Shown here piece after piece: positions 45,202 through 57,300 of a stretch of DNA of 64,000 nt. The notes beneath the pieces were generated by a model, which did no database searches, had not been told where the DNA came from, and worked only from the letters and a program-made list of their open reading frames with translations. Both the position numbers and the translations under genes were made by a program. Every line of letters starts with the position of its first letter. The stretch's first letter is position 1. This DNA comes from Mixophyes australis. Lineage: Eukaryota; Chordata; Amphibia; Anura; Limnodynastidae. The stretch covers positions 4,511,934 through 4,575,933 of the forward strand of contig JAVHZZ010000008.1 in NCBI GenBank assembly GCA_036250195.1, read 5' to 3'.

Positions 45202-48200
45202 ATGAACACACTTTGTGAATATCACCGCAGGGAACCACTTTCTCATTCTACACACATGATTGTAGCAATATCTGCAGATTAATGTTGTACCTGATGCAGT
45301 AGCTCTGAAAGGTTTCACATGGTGTCATGCTGGACAGTACTCAGGTACATGTCCTGCCACTAATTGCAGCGTCTATGTTGCAGTCGTACATTAAACATCT
45401 CTCTTCCATACAGCCACCTAACCCCATAATGAAACCATCCACTCTTTTATACTTAAATGTCAACACTGTGAACGGATAGTGACAGCTCTCCCTCATTACC
45501 GCACATTACCGATGCATTAAGCTTCTATCTCACTCAGCTTTATTTAAAATGGTGAAAAGAGGCAGTGATGCATGAAGAGCTATCATTATAGACACAGGCA
45601 CATACCCCCTGGCAATGGATGACCAAATCACTTGTACAAAGTTAGACATTTACTCTTCCAGGTACAATTCTGTTGCTGGGCAGGTGCAGATATATTTCTG
45701 ACTCAAATAAAATATTAGTGTGAGAGGACATTGGGTTTTTATTGTACGTGTGTCACTTTTGTGTGTGAAACTTTGTATAACACTGCACGAGGTGTACCCA
45801 GAAAGACTCATCTCCTATACTTATAAAGGGCCCATTCATCAGCTCACCAACTGTTATCCAACATTGTACAGTGCCGTGTACAATACAGAATTAAAAACAG
45901 GCAGCGTATGCCCTTTCCCCCAAACCGGCCCCAGTGTTAGATGGCATGGGCTGGTATCCGCATAACGTGGGGAGACTACGAGCAGGGTCCCCCTGTTATA
46001 GGAAAATATAGTGGCAGTATTGTGTCTCTATGGAGGGGGCTGCAAAACAACAGTGTCCCCTCCCCCAATCTGGTTGGGGCTCACCCCCATTTTTGGCTGT
46101 AGAGCAGTGGTTATTAATAAGATTGGGACCCTGCAGTGGCAACTTAATGCAATGAAGTGGTCAGGGACCCTTGAGATACTTACTAATTATACAAATAGAG
46201 TAAAATAAAAATGTAAACTATAATTGAATAAATAGATTTCCCAAAATGCTCATTCACCACTTAATTACATATAAAACAAAGTGGTCTTTCTTGTGGTCCG
46301 TCATAGCCCAGATATATAATGGGATATCCTTCTCTTTGTCCGATTCATTGTAGACCGAATGGAAACAAAACAAAAAACAACATAAACCTACATAATATAT
46401 ATTATTTATTTAATGGTGAAGATACTTTGGGAGAGTTTTCCGTTTAGTTAAACGTTATTTGCAGATTGCAAAGGGATCGTTCCATTATTTCGGGACAACT
46501 AGGATGACAAAGTAGACACCCCATAGGTCCCAATATTGTTAATTACTACAGCCCCCACTGCCCGGGATGAGGGGTAGAGTGCCATTTTTTTTTACTTTAA
46601 ACTCTTCATGTATTAATTTATTGTTACAGGATACACTCTGTATGGGAACTGTTTTGTAAGTAAATAGTAACAACTTGCGAACAAACTTGGGAGGTATTTT
46701 ACCTTTTGAAAGATTACTGGTTTACTATGCCATACGCTGTATTTTGTGATTGTCTCTTTTTTTCTCCCTTGTTTGTTTTTATTACCATAGCTGTGCTATT
46801 TACTTATGTTTGTATTTGATATTGCCAAAATAAAAAGAGCTATAAAAAATATAATCGAAGACCCAAATCCCACCAGCTCAAGTCTTTGTGCTCAGCAAGG
46901 AAACCTCCTGAAAATCCCCCTGGTCCCCCCATTTATCACATTACATCTATCTCGCTCCGCAAACTGGAATCTAAATTTAGTACAATTCCGTAAACCCAGG
47001 GGCATCGATGCCGCCTAATCTGTACCTTCCATGAACGTATTCACTCCGTCCAACTCCTCCCCTCTGCGCATGTGACCATCTTACTCCGCGAACCTATGAC
47101 ATACATACTTACGCAAATTGTTATAAAACAAAGCTGTATCTGTGCCGTGGAGCGGCCATTTTGCAATGAGTAAATTACGCCAAAACTTAAAGGACCACTA
47201 AACCATGAAACTGATATATTAAGAAATGAAGAATGAACAACAATTACCCTGACAAAAGATAAAGCTTAACAGAATTTTACCTCACCCTTCCCTTACTAAT
47301 AGTTGACACCACTTCAGTTGGTTAAAGTACTAACCCTGTGTATGAATCCACAGTACAAGATTGTAAGCCTATCAGTCACTGTCTGCCTATTCAGTGAGAG
47401 AAGCTGTCAATCAACTGCAGATGGTGAACTGAACAATAATGGACATACTTAGTTGAATATATGCACATCCGTCAGGTATATACTGCAACACATTTATACA
47501 CATGCAGCGGTGCCCAAGTGGTACCAGTCGGTCGCTGGACAGCGATTGATAGTCAACCAATGTGAGGCCACCACCCTGGCTCGTCTGTGCACTCACTGAC
47601 AGCCACGACACCAAAGAGTTTTCTACAAATTCTCAAACAGAGTATAATTAAATTTAGCCACTTTCACTACAAGACAGAAAAATCACAAAACATTTCCTGT
47701 TAATGCTTAATTTAGTTTATTTCCATCTCTAACATAAGCTCAGACGTAAAATGTTCCTCTTGTACAATTACTGAGCAGCTAGAGCAACATCTTACATTAT
47801 GGAGATGGATTTTCTAAAGTAAAAAGCTATGAAATATAACCCTTTATGTGCAAGAGGTTTGAAGAAACAGTCAGGAGTTTGATACATGAGATTGCGCATG
47901 TTGCACGCGAGTCTTTAAGGGGTGTATCTTCCGAGTTTGTGCCTTTTATCCGCACATTCATTCTGCGCATTCCCAGAACCGGACTATACACCAATGAACG
48001 CAGCCACGTCCAAGTCGTCTTGGAGCGCCAAGGTCACTTACTACACAATATGATTCCAGGGAGTGAACGGGGAGGGGAGTGGTCGTATGGACGTAGTCAG
48101 TGTACATTAAGGGCGTTCCCGTGCAACAACGTCAACCTCCGGCACATGGCGAAGTATGCTGGTTCTCTGGATACAGCTACAGGGCTAGTCTAAGTCCCGA

Positions 48201-48473
48201 ATACTACTGGTGACAGCTGTGTATCATGCTAAACATATGTATGCATTCAGGAGCAACTTAAAAATGTATTTTATGTACAGTACACATTAAGAACAGCCTA
48301 ATAATTGATTTTCATTAAAAAAAAACAACAACTTTTTTTAAAATTTACATTCTCTTATTAACGGTTAACAATAACTGAATAGTTTATGGTTTGTTTTTTT
48401 CTCTGCGTGTTCTTTTGTGACACATATGTATTATATCCTGCAGTGTATTGTCTGTTAGATCAGAGCGGACCTA
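45202..48473. other. No gene recognised; one dispersed-repeat copy
   Basis: Largely unique. 47190-47430 is the third, inverted copy of the repeat at 7930 and 16765. The 115-residue plus frame at 47846-48193 lies in somewhat CpG-richer DNA but has no domain I know, no clear Kozak context and no neighbouring exon signal, so I do not call it a gene. Confidence 0.45.
47190..47430 (-). repeat. Diverged dispersed repeat (copy 3 of 3, inverted)
   Basis: On the minus strand: CAGCTTCTCTCACTGAATAG, then GCAGACAGTGACTGATAGG. This matches the core of 16765-16960. The outer part reads TTAAAGGACCACTAAACC on the plus strand. Confidence 0.45.
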
Positions 48474-48598
48474 GACCCGTATTCATCACCAGATGGATCT
48501 TCAGATCCGCTCCCTTGATAACTTTGGTTGTAGGGATACCAGACCGATTCTAAAACAAACGCACGCTGCGCTCAGTATGCTTTAATGACTCAGCCCCA
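48474..48598. mobile_element. Short MITE, GGGCCTGAKTCATTAA type, diverged
   Basis: Left GACCCGTATTCATCACC and right TTTAATGACTCAGCCCC are imperfect inverted repeats of the terminus seen at 38896. At only 125 bp it may be an internal-deletion derivative. No duplication identified. Confidence 0.5.
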
Positions 48599-48939
48599 CT
48601 AAGTTTAAATAGAAAAACATTTACGCTTTCTGATCTGAATTTCATATCATGTGTTAAGTTACAATATTGTATATACATACAAAATGTTTTTACAGTCAGT
48701 GTCTCCTAATTGTTTGTGCAACAAATTAAACCATTGTAACTAATACAAATGTTAAAAATAGGAACCTTCTTTGCCCCCCACATGTTTGGCTCCAACAACA
48801 CAGGTCCCCCCCCTTCTCAGCCTCCAAACTCTATACTGCTTATACGTCAAATATTCACAAAAACCATCACACTACACACTCTATAGAATCCAAAACGGAT
48901 TTAACATTTTGCTGAAACTCTGAGTCAAAATCTTGGATC

Positions 48940-49043
48940 ACGGGGGGGCGCAGGCAGCTCAGTTTACGGGGGGGGGGGGGGGCCTCATGGGGGAATTGAG
49001 GCCCCCTTAGCCCAGGGGCCTCCATTCCCTTAATCCGGCCCTG
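48940..49043 (-). mobile_element. Truncated hAT element of the 38311 family
   Basis: The minus strand from 49043 starts CAGGGCCGGATTAAGG and continues GGAGGCCCCTGGGCTAAG, the same as the left end at 38311. The other end and the foldback are missing. The poly-G run at 48969-48982 is inside it. Confidence 0.8.
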
Positions 49044-50397
49044 GATATGTATCATATATATCGTCACCTGGCACGGGACGGCGTTGTAGGGTGGTATTAG
49101 GCCCTCGAGTGGGTATCACAGGTAAAAAGACAGTAAATGTTTACGAGAGTGGGTGTAATGGTCTTAAATGTGAAATTTGCTACTTGATAGTGTAACTCCT
49201 TTAAGGGGTGGGTATGGTGCCCCCCAATGTTTATATAAATAAGTAGAGAACATTTTACATTTCAAAAATATTTTATCAACTTTAAATAGTCCCTATATTT
49301 TTTGAGGTGGGGCAACATATAATTTGTAAGAGGGGGGCAAGGGCACAGTTTTTTTATTTGGTTTTGCTCCTGTACTTTCATGTACCCCCGTCACACCCAC
49401 AGTTAGAGAAAGCAGAAAGTAAATGTCCACACAAACAAATGGTGCATATCACCAGGTTTAGACAATTTAATATAACGAGAAAGAATTCCTTGACCTACAA
49501 AGCTTGCATTCTAATTGGTGTATAACTATTAACGACCAGGATGATTGCTGCACATTCATCCTGTGACTGCTGAAACAAGTTCACACATCTGACCGTGGTT
49601 GCATTTCAGTTAGTAAATCAGATGCGTGTGGGATAAGCGCAGGACGCCTGTCACCCAGTATGTTTCTGTTACGTTACACCGGCTGAGCACATGGAAGAAC
49701 AACCTGGGGCAGCAGCCAGCGAACACAGTCAGACATTACGCTGAAATCAATAGGACAAGGCGCACATTCACTGCTAAAACCTCCCGTGTGAACAAAGCAG
49801 AAAATGGTTTATAATTGATCGCTTCAAGGGATTTTAACACAGCAATTACTCTGCGTTTTGCAGGTACAGTTTTCATACCTACTTGAGATTATCATTTAAT
49901 TTTGGTGTCACAGAGAGAAAATTACATATACAGTACAAGGTCATGAGGAGCCGACAATGGGAATCAAACAAAGGTCACCAGATATTCTGCCAGTCTCACT
50001 GCAGCGAAGGGATAAAGCTACTCCGACTGGCCGCCAGCAAAAAATTATGGTCATTTCCAATGACCCCACCAAGAGAAACATCTATGTGTGCGTCCGACTC
50101 CACCAGGATTCTGTGACTGCTTAAGACTTCCACACGTCTGATGGAAACTGCTGAACCAGGATGTTTTCTGGGGGCTCTACGTGCGCAGTGCTTGACCACA
50201 GTGCTTACAATCTATGCTTCATTCGCCCATCACCATTATTTTTGTATGGCAGATTAACAGCTTGTTTCCTTAATACTAACCAGTTTATGGAAATAAAGAG
50301 AAAATGGAGCTATGTGATAAGTGTCAGACAGGTGTTAAAATTTAAATGGCAGAACATTTAGTTTGTCGCCTTAAAGTTGCTGCAGAGTAGAATTGTT

Positions 50398-50460
50398 AGC
50401 AGGAGGACCAATCAGAATTCATAACCTCTGTGATCCCATTGTCTGATTGGTCCTCCTGCT
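50398..50460. repeat. 63-nt hairpin with perfect 19-bp stem
   Basis: AGCAGGAGGACCAATCAGA (50398-50416) is the exact reverse complement of 50442-50460, around a 25-base loop. ATTGG/CCAAT words lie in the stem. It could be a small MITE relic, a precursor-like hairpin or chance. Size alone would fit a microRNA precursor, but no support beyond folding is visible. Confidence 0.7.
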
Positions 50461-50639
50461 CACTCCCCCCAGTGCAGTACTGCACATCAGCTGGGGCTGT
50501 GAGATGACCATGGAACCCTGGGAAGACCAGCTATATGGAGAATACGCCGCTGCTCTGGGATGTGGGTGCACAAGTCACTTATACATGGCAAAGCAAAATT
50601 GTTATCCACCTTTAGATGAATCAACATTGATTTGCTCCT

Positions 50640-50810
50640 TTCACAAAACACGCTGCTTTATATTTCTACCTTCCTTCTGTGTCTTTACCAAAGTCTTTAT
50701 ATGATTAGATAGAACCGATTATTTCAACTTCCCTTGGACACAACACAAACTGCTCTGTTTATAGAACTGTATCCAATGCATGGAGCAGAGCTGTGTAGCA
50801 TCTAAGGGCA
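50640..50810 (+). repeat. Diverged dispersed repeat, partner of 11850-12005
   Basis: It contains ACAAAACACGCTGCTTTATA, TTTACCAAAG, CAAACTGCTCTG and TGTATCCAATGCATGG in the same order as the 11.9-kb copy. Unclassified. Confidence 0.45.
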
Positions 50811-51960
50811 ACGAAAATACATATCTCTGCCTGGTAGATAAAAAGACCTTGGTGGAAGACACAAAAAGTAACACAATGCAACGTGTTTAGTACAAGCTGC
50901 AGGAGGACGAGAAAAATCCAATAGTGTTAAAGTTATCTGGAGAAAAAAAAAACACTTTAAACTATTTAATGCGTGTTCTGTGTGCACATGTGTTACATGT
51001 TGCTGTATGACATGCAAGCAGCTTATCATAGGAAGAAAACAGCCTAATGTCCCTTCTAGATCAGTACCAAGAATAAGACTCATTGTTACATTGTTACATA
51101 GTTATTGTTACAAAGCAGAAGAAAAACATGTCAGTTCTCAATCAATGTAACACAACAATCCAGAATAGGAGAGTTCCCGATACAGAATCCTTTTAATACA
51201 ATGGATGTAGATAATAATCAGAAGACAGAAAGACCTGTTATAGTGTAACTCAGTTGTAGCAACTCCTACCACCGAAATCTGCTGCACCACACTGCTATCA
51301 ATTATACTCCGCCAGCGCTCCGGGTGACCCCAAACTTCCAATGACTTTGTCTGAGTTATAATGTCTCTCTCTAGAAACTTAACAGTGACAATAAACAATT
51401 CCACATCAATATTTCTCTGGAATTGAAAACTGCTGGGTGATTTGACAGTGGAATATGTAATTAGAAGGAACAGGGAGAAGCACCAGCAATTTTCTAGCAG
51501 TAAAATATGTAATTTTTTCTTTTTTTTTTTTTTTTTTAAATTCAAGATAAAAAAAAGGATTTATCCTGTCTATTGCTGAAACTATGAACGTTTTACATCA
51601 CCTGCAGCTGTCTACAGCAGTCACAGACTACAAACGTCTCTCATCACACAGATGTTATGACTTGGTGCCCAGCGAGATGGCGACCTGATCAGCAACAATG
51701 AGACTCCGTTAATGGTGGACAAATTTGTGCTCTGAACGTACGCAAGAAAACAAGAGTATTTACATGCTACATTCACGTCAAAATGTATCCAAGTCAAAAA
51801 CAGTAACATTTGCATCAGGCGTACGTTGGATGTAACAACACAAAAAGGAAAAACTAAGTACAGCGATGAGAGCTGTTGGCAACCCTGCGGTTTACAGAGA
51901 GCGGCAGCGCCACCTCTGGAGAAAAGAGGTCTTATGTAGAAAAGTGTAGATACATTATTA

Positions 51961-52100
51961 AAAACTATTATTATTATTTATTTGTAAAACAACATTCTGC
52001 AGCAATATACAAACAATCTCATACATAAACACAATACATACACAAGTCGCTTGGCCAAACAAGCTTACAAAACAGCCAGCACTACTGCAGGATATTGGGG
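51961..52100 (-). repeat. LINE 3' tail-like fragment
   Basis: It starts ATTATTATTATTTATTTGTA on the plus strand, so the minus strand ends TACAAATAAATAATAATAAT. It is preceded on the minus strand by TTGCTGCAGAATGTTG. It resembles the TACAAATAAA-type LINE tails, but only weakly. Confidence 0.45.
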
Positions 52101-52197
52101 CTGGGTTACAATGTAATCAAATAATTAGGTAATGATTAAATAAATTTGATGCCAGATAAAAGGAATCATATGATAAGGTTTCCCCACTTAAGCAGAA

Positions 52198-53200
52198 TAT
52201 ATACTCAATGGCCACTTTGTTAGGTACACCGGCTCGTTACTGCAAATATCCAATCATGTGGCAGCATAAAAACATCCAGACACGGTCAAGAGGTTCAGTT
52301 GTTGTTCAGACCAAACACCAGAATGGAGGGGGGGGGGGGGGGGGTAGAATGTGGTCGAAGTGACTTTGACCGTGGAATGATTGTTGGTATCATATTTGAG
52401 TATCTAAGAAATTGCTGGTTTCCTGGGATATTTACGCACAACAGTCTTTAGTGTTTACCGAGGATGGTGCACAAAACAAAAAACATCCAGTGAGTGGCAG
52501 TTCTGTGGGCAAACAAGAGAGATCGGAGGAGAATGGCTGGTTCAAGCTGACCGGAAGGTGACAGTGACTCAAATAACCACATGTTGCAGCAGCGTTGTGC
52601 AGAAGAGAGTCGCTGACAGCACAGCACGTTGAACCATGAAGTGGATGGGCTACAGCAGCAGAAGATCGCACCGGGTTCCACTTCTATGAGCCATGAACAG
52701 GACACTGAGGTTACAGTGGGCAGAGGCTCAGCAAAACTGGATCATTGTTGAACATATGGAGAAAGTTGCAAGGTCTGAAGAATCTCAGCTTTTGCCTGTG
52801 TTATTGTTGCTGGCCATGTGCATCCCTTTATGGCCGCAGTCTACCCATCTTCTTATGGTTACTTCCCGCACCATGCCACAGAGCACACGGTATCTCAAGC
52901 TGGTTCCTCGAACATAACGATGAGCTCAGTGTAATCCAACAGCCTTCAGTCACCAGATCATGTTCGTAGAGAGCACCTTTGGGACGTGATGGAACAGGAG
53001 ATTGGCAGCATCAATGTGCATCCGACAAATCTGCAGCAAGTGTGTGATGCCATCGTGTCACCATGGACCAGGATCTCTAAGGAATGTTCCCAGCACCTTG
53101 TTGTATCCAGGCCATGAAAAATTTAGGCTGTTCTGGGGGAAAGGGGGGTCCTACCCAGTGCTAGAAAAGGTGTACCTAATCCCGTGGCCGTGGAGTACAC
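52198..53200 (+). mobile_element. Tc1-like DNA transposon, decayed
   Basis: The left terminus ATACTCAATGGCCACTTTGT with TAGGTACACC and the right terminus GGTGTACCTAATCCCGTGGC are inverted repeats characteristic of a common vertebrate Tc1 family. Transposase relics are readable in order: FDRGMIVG near 52360, RTLRLQWAEAQQNW near 52700, then a jump to GHVHPFMAAVYPSSYGYFP near 52815, and EHLWDVMEQEIGSINVHPTN near 52970. Stops, frameshifts, a poly-G run (52328-52344) and the loss of the central catalytic region, which I estimate at 250-300 bases, make it inactive. Confidence 0.9.
52693..53110 (+). pseudogene. Tc1 transposase remnant
   Basis: The N-terminal DNA-binding part is frameshifted. The RTLRLQWAEAQQNWIIVEHM stretch precedes a shortened catalytic half ending near CSQHLVVSRP. 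In intact family members a DDE catalytic domain lies between; here the first aspartate region is present only as ARSEESQ (normally a WSDES-type motif, so the D is lost). Not functional. Confidence 0.8.
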
Positions 53201-56200
53201 ACAATATATCAAACGTATACATAAATGGAATGTGGTTTATATCCTTTTCGGAAGAACACATTTGAAACACCAGCGTCACGCAGCCCTAACAAGGTTTATT
53301 TTCATACCCTAATACTTTGTTTTTACCTCTGCATAATTACCCTTCACACCTGGGATCAGAGTCTGAATCTAAGTATATGCAATCATGATTAGCACAAATA
53401 AAAGAGAAAATTAACCAAGTTATGATTTTTGGTTGCAATACACTGCCACAAATGTACAAGCTTTTTTTCTTTTGAGTTTTATCATTAAAATCAAACTAGT
53501 GGATTTTACAGAGTAAAGTAAGGCCAGTGACACTATCAGGCTGAAATAAAAGCCCCATCCAATTTCATCGGCTGCATTATCTTATCCTAGGCAGAAGAGA
53601 TTTCTCAGAACGACTCTCAGTAAATGACCTGCCGTGAAGAAGATCTGTAATAGTCTGATGGAAAATGGAAGGTTGAACATTCGCAGTAACAGCAAAAAAG
53701 AACTTTCTTTACAATGTGTCCTCCAATGTCCCTCAGAAACAGCCAATCACAAACTAGGACCTCCAATAACCTCTTCAAAGCAACAAATCAATTAGGGTTG
53801 AAATTATTGATATGTATGTATCACACCAAACTCACGTATAGGTGACCCCTACTGAATATAACACTCTAATTTCATATTTGATCAATGTTTAAAACCCTGC
53901 TGCTCAATGAGATCCACAGGTTATAGCTTCCACGCTACAATTAATTCCACCATCATGTTTTTATCAGCAAACAATATCTGCTGCTAGGCACATACAGATG
54001 TGTATTATTATCCTGCAAGTTTATAATGAGATGAGTCCGCTCACCCTAGCATAATTTAACAATACACAGTCTTAACACAATAAACAGTTTGGTGACTGCT
54101 TTTTAAACGAGCAGCTCACACTAACGAGCTTGAGGCCTTGACAGCATATAGAGGTTGACAGAAAGAAAAAAAATGTTGCAAGTTCCTCAAAGCGCAAAGC
54201 AGCAGAATCCTGAGATGTATCATTTGCATCCAATGTATTGAATGCGATACTGACTGCTGGTTCTTTTCTGCATACCTGCTATCATCCCACCATTGGGCAA
54301 AGCTCCTTCCAATACAACATGGCAAGACAATTGGTATATATTTGGATTGGAAGCAAAATCAGTCCTAGAAAAGACACCCTTAAAATCAAATTAAACTGAA
54401 TACAGAGGAATGCAAACCCTACCCTGTTTGTATTACCTGTCTCCATTGTGTATTCTGCAAGAGACTTCTGACCTTAATCGCATATTCAAGGGTTAAAACT
54501 GTTTATACTTCTTCATCCTTTTCATACTGCAGATTAGCCTTGCACTAAACAGTTTGGATAGATTAGAAAGGTACAATGAAGAGCTCATCATTAATGAAAG
54601 CACAATTGCAGCAGGCACCTCTCAAAGCCTTATCTATTTTGTGTTTCCACCACTGGGAAGACAGAGGAAGGAATGATCCGGTTATGAATAATGATATATC
54701 TCTCCAATTCAACCCTTGCATTCCTAGGCTGATGGGATATTTAACATTTTCCTGCATGGAGAGTCAATTTAATTAACCCATTCAGCTAAGGACACCTCTG
54801 GCAACCGCAGGGCCGCAGGGGCAGTACTGATAAAACATGAAATACAATATTGATCTGTAAAAAAAAAAATCATTTTATATAAACACTCATGCCAATTTGT
54901 CTCTTGTTATATATCAAAGGTCTGAGCTGTAAGTGGAATATGTTTCCTACATTAGCGGATACCTTCTGGGTTTAAGACTGTTAAATAAAGAGGAGGAAGA
55001 ATGATCTCTGTTACTTCTTCACTGCAAAGATACAACTCCTTCCTTCTCTGGAATATCTCACACTACTAGGAATGATGTGCTAATCACAAACAAACCTTCA
55101 ACAGGCGGAGAACCATCTCCAACTTCCACAGCCAAGACAGATGCCCAAACACAATGCTGCTCCTAACAATCCAACACTGGGGATCTTAATAACGCCCGTC
55201 AGAATCATTGCAATTAATGAGGACGCATCGATCAGAGTAATCAATGAAGTGGAGGGGGAAGAGGGGGTTAGGGGGTGAATACACAGACAAATAATCCAGA
55301 ACAAATGATATTACACACTGCCAGGTGTAGGTGTAATGACTACCTAGAGAATAGATAGATGTGCTGAGGCTAATATGGTTTGCAGCCTTATTCATAGGAG
55401 ACACCGTGCACTTACCAGAGACAGGGTCATTTGAATGGATATAGACAGCCTTTCAAACCAAATATAGATATGCATGGAGGGAATTTTAACAATTACAGCT
55501 GGAGGAATAATAGATTCAAGGTGGGAGCTGTGTGACATTTGTCAGTAAGGGTTGCAAGAGGAATTTCAAACAATTCACTACCAATGGGGACTGTAATGCA
55601 TATGCATAGACCTGTGTGGAACGAGTTAACCCCTGCAACGTCAGTCAGGAGCCTCAGTACATTTACAGAGTCTTTTACAGATAATAAATTAAGCAGTAAA
55701 ACATCCATTACAAAGTAGAGGCTGCACAGACTTTCTATAATGACACCTGGGGGGGGGGGGGGGCACAATGCCCATGTATAAGGGAGTCAGAGGAATGCAT
55801 AGGATTAGATTACCCACCCAGCTGGATCCTATAGAATTAGAAGGGCTTGAGGGCTACACTTGGTTTTGCTACCAAACACCTGCAGAAGAGACAAGGGCAA
55901 TTTTTGGACAACTGCAGGCAAATCCCAGAGGGTTTGGCAACCGATACATTACAATCAGCTACCAGCCTAGCGCACGCCTGGCATTCTGTGGATGCTAATA
56001 AGGGTGCAGAGCAGGCATGTTTGGGTCTGGAAGTAGCTGGGTATCAGGTTGGTAATTATGCAGCCAGCAGCTACATGTACAAAGAGGAGCTGGCTGCAAA
56101 TCAGGATGAGAACTAATTAGCTGGTTATTGACTATGAAGATGCAGAGTAAAAGTGGGGCAGGGGGGCACTGGGTCAGGATTTAGGGCATGCACCCAGACC

Positions 56201-56355
56201 AGAGCAGCAGGTACTGGGGTATCATTATTACACACTTACAAAGATAATAAGACATTATTCAATGTTGAGTAATGATTCTACACTGAAGCATGAGAGAATG
56301 CCAACCTCGATGGCAGGCAGCAGGTATTATGTTGGTAACGGGGGCAATAGGGCAG
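53201..56355. other. No gene recognised
   Basis: Unique AT-rich DNA with a poly-G run at 55749-55763. Small frames show no domain. If the CpG island at 56.5 kb starts a minus-strand transcript, this stretch would be its first intron. Confidence 0.4.
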
Positions 56356-56420
56356 TTTAGAGGGGTGTGCACTTACTGTCTGAGGGCATTGCTAGAGTGG
56401 AGTCCTGGGGGTGCTCTTAC

Positions 56421-56610
56421 TGTTCTGGGGGTGCTGTCCCTCTTTTCTCTGCTCCTCTCCTCCGCTCCGGCTGCAGCTTCTCTATCTCACTCTCACTCTG
56501 AGCTCAGAGCCGTGCCCGCGCAGCGCGCCCACCACCTACTCCCGCGGCCGCGCCTCGGCATGCACAGCGCACCGCCGGGAGCGCGCAGAGAATGGTCCGT
56601 CCGAGCCGCG
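56421..56610 (-). other. Possible minus-strand non-coding first exon
   Basis: Read on the minus strand, the CpG-rich block passes into a purine-rich leader (GAGTGAGAGTGAGATAGAGA) and reaches CCCCAGAACA followed by GTAAGAGC, a good splice-donor match, with the intron starting at 56420. A second donor-like site, GACA/GTAAGTGC, is at 56376. The ATG inside (near 56560) is followed by a stop after a few codons, so the exon would be 5' UTR. This is a hypothesis from composition and splice-site match only. Confidence 0.3.
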
Positions 56611-56690
56611 GGCGCGCGGCCTGGTGCACACTGGAGCGCGCTCCTGGGGCCTCGGGGGCGCGCTCACCTGTGGCTGCGCTGGTTTTCGGA
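56440..56690 (-). promoter_or_regulatory. Short CpG island, candidate promoter
   Basis: 56505-56670 is strongly GC-rich and holds roughly 27 CpG dinucleotides in about 165 bases, in a window that is otherwise AT-rich and CpG-poor. GGCGCGC and GCCGCGGGCGCGCGG words resemble vertebrate promoter boxes. Purine richness of the minus strand next to it, and donor sites on that strand (56667 CCACAG/GTGAGCGCG; 56420), favour minus-strand transcription. No protein can be assigned. It could also be a GC-rich repeat, although I see no second copy here. Confidence 0.5.
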
Positions 56691-57008
56691 AGGTCTTTCC
56701 AAAGAAATTATCTTTACAGCCCATTAACTGGTTATAGATCGCCTCTTCCTGGTCACTTGTTCAATTATTTATATCATCATTTGTCACAGTCATTACTAGA
56801 TTCCATCCTATATATTTCCCATCACCATTATCAGCCAAGGTCCTGAATGGGTCACTGTTAATAAAGAGATCATATTATACAATGTCTGTACAAATACATC
56901 CTAAGCCGCTTCCATTGTGTCCCTTCTGGCACCGGTACAGCGCTCATAATTTGTAGAACTAGAAGTACCAGCATGCCCTGATAGCCCATGGTTGCTGGGG
57001 TTTGGATT
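56691..57008. other. No gene recognised
   Basis: Unique DNA upstream of the CpG island on the minus strand. A short frame ending at the 56667 donor (starting MGCKDNFFGKTFRKP at 56724) is noted but not supported as coding. Confidence 0.4.
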
Positions 57009-57300
57009 TCCCATAGTTGCGTACTCTCTCGGAATGTCTGGGAGACTCACACATTTTTGGGAGTTCTCCCGGACTTCCGGGAGAGCAGGGAAACCTCCCG
57101 CATTGTGCCCTCGTCTTGGTTGGCGAAGTGGGTGGGGCTCAATGTGTCATCCTGGTCACACCTCCTGTTGTGATAGGCTTATATTGATAAAGTTTGACAG
57201 GGGGCGGGGACTAAGGAGGCGACCTGCGTGGCCACGCCCCTATGACGAAGCCGTCTCCCGTAGATCACACTGTCAAAGTTGGCAACTATGGTATTTCCAT
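57009..57300. repeat. Dispersed repeat with CCATAGTTGC / GGCAACTATGG ends
   Basis: CCATAGTTGCGTACTCTCTC at the left, AAGTTGGCAACTATGG at the right. The interior has GTCTGGGAGACTCAC and TTCTCCCGGACTTCCGGGAG, then GGGTGGGGCTCAATG and GGCCACGCCCC. Related fragments are at 31640-31830 (inverted) and, more distantly, 6905-7130. No coding region. Confidence 0.6.

Larger units (their letters stand above)
49044..51960. other. No gene recognised; one perfect hairpin and one old repeat
   Basis: Unique AT-rich DNA apart from the 19-bp-stem hairpin at 50398-50460 and the old repeat at 50640-50810. The 135-residue minus frame at 51138-51545 begins in a poly-lysine read from a poly-T run and has no domain. 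Confidence 0.45.

Noticed and set aside
47846..48193. 115-codon plus-strand frame in slightly CpG-richer DNA
   Set aside because: No recognisable domain, no splice context and no similarity to any protein family I know. Its length is compatible with chance in 64 kb.
51138..51545. 135-codon minus-strand frame
   Set aside because: It begins in a lysine run from a poly-T tract and has no domain.
56536..56724. Minus-strand frame starting MGCKDNFFGKTFRKP with a donor site at 56667
   Set aside because: The peptide before the donor is about 19 residues and unrecognised. It lies upstream of the CpG-dense core, so the start would not fit a promoter there. Kept only as a note.
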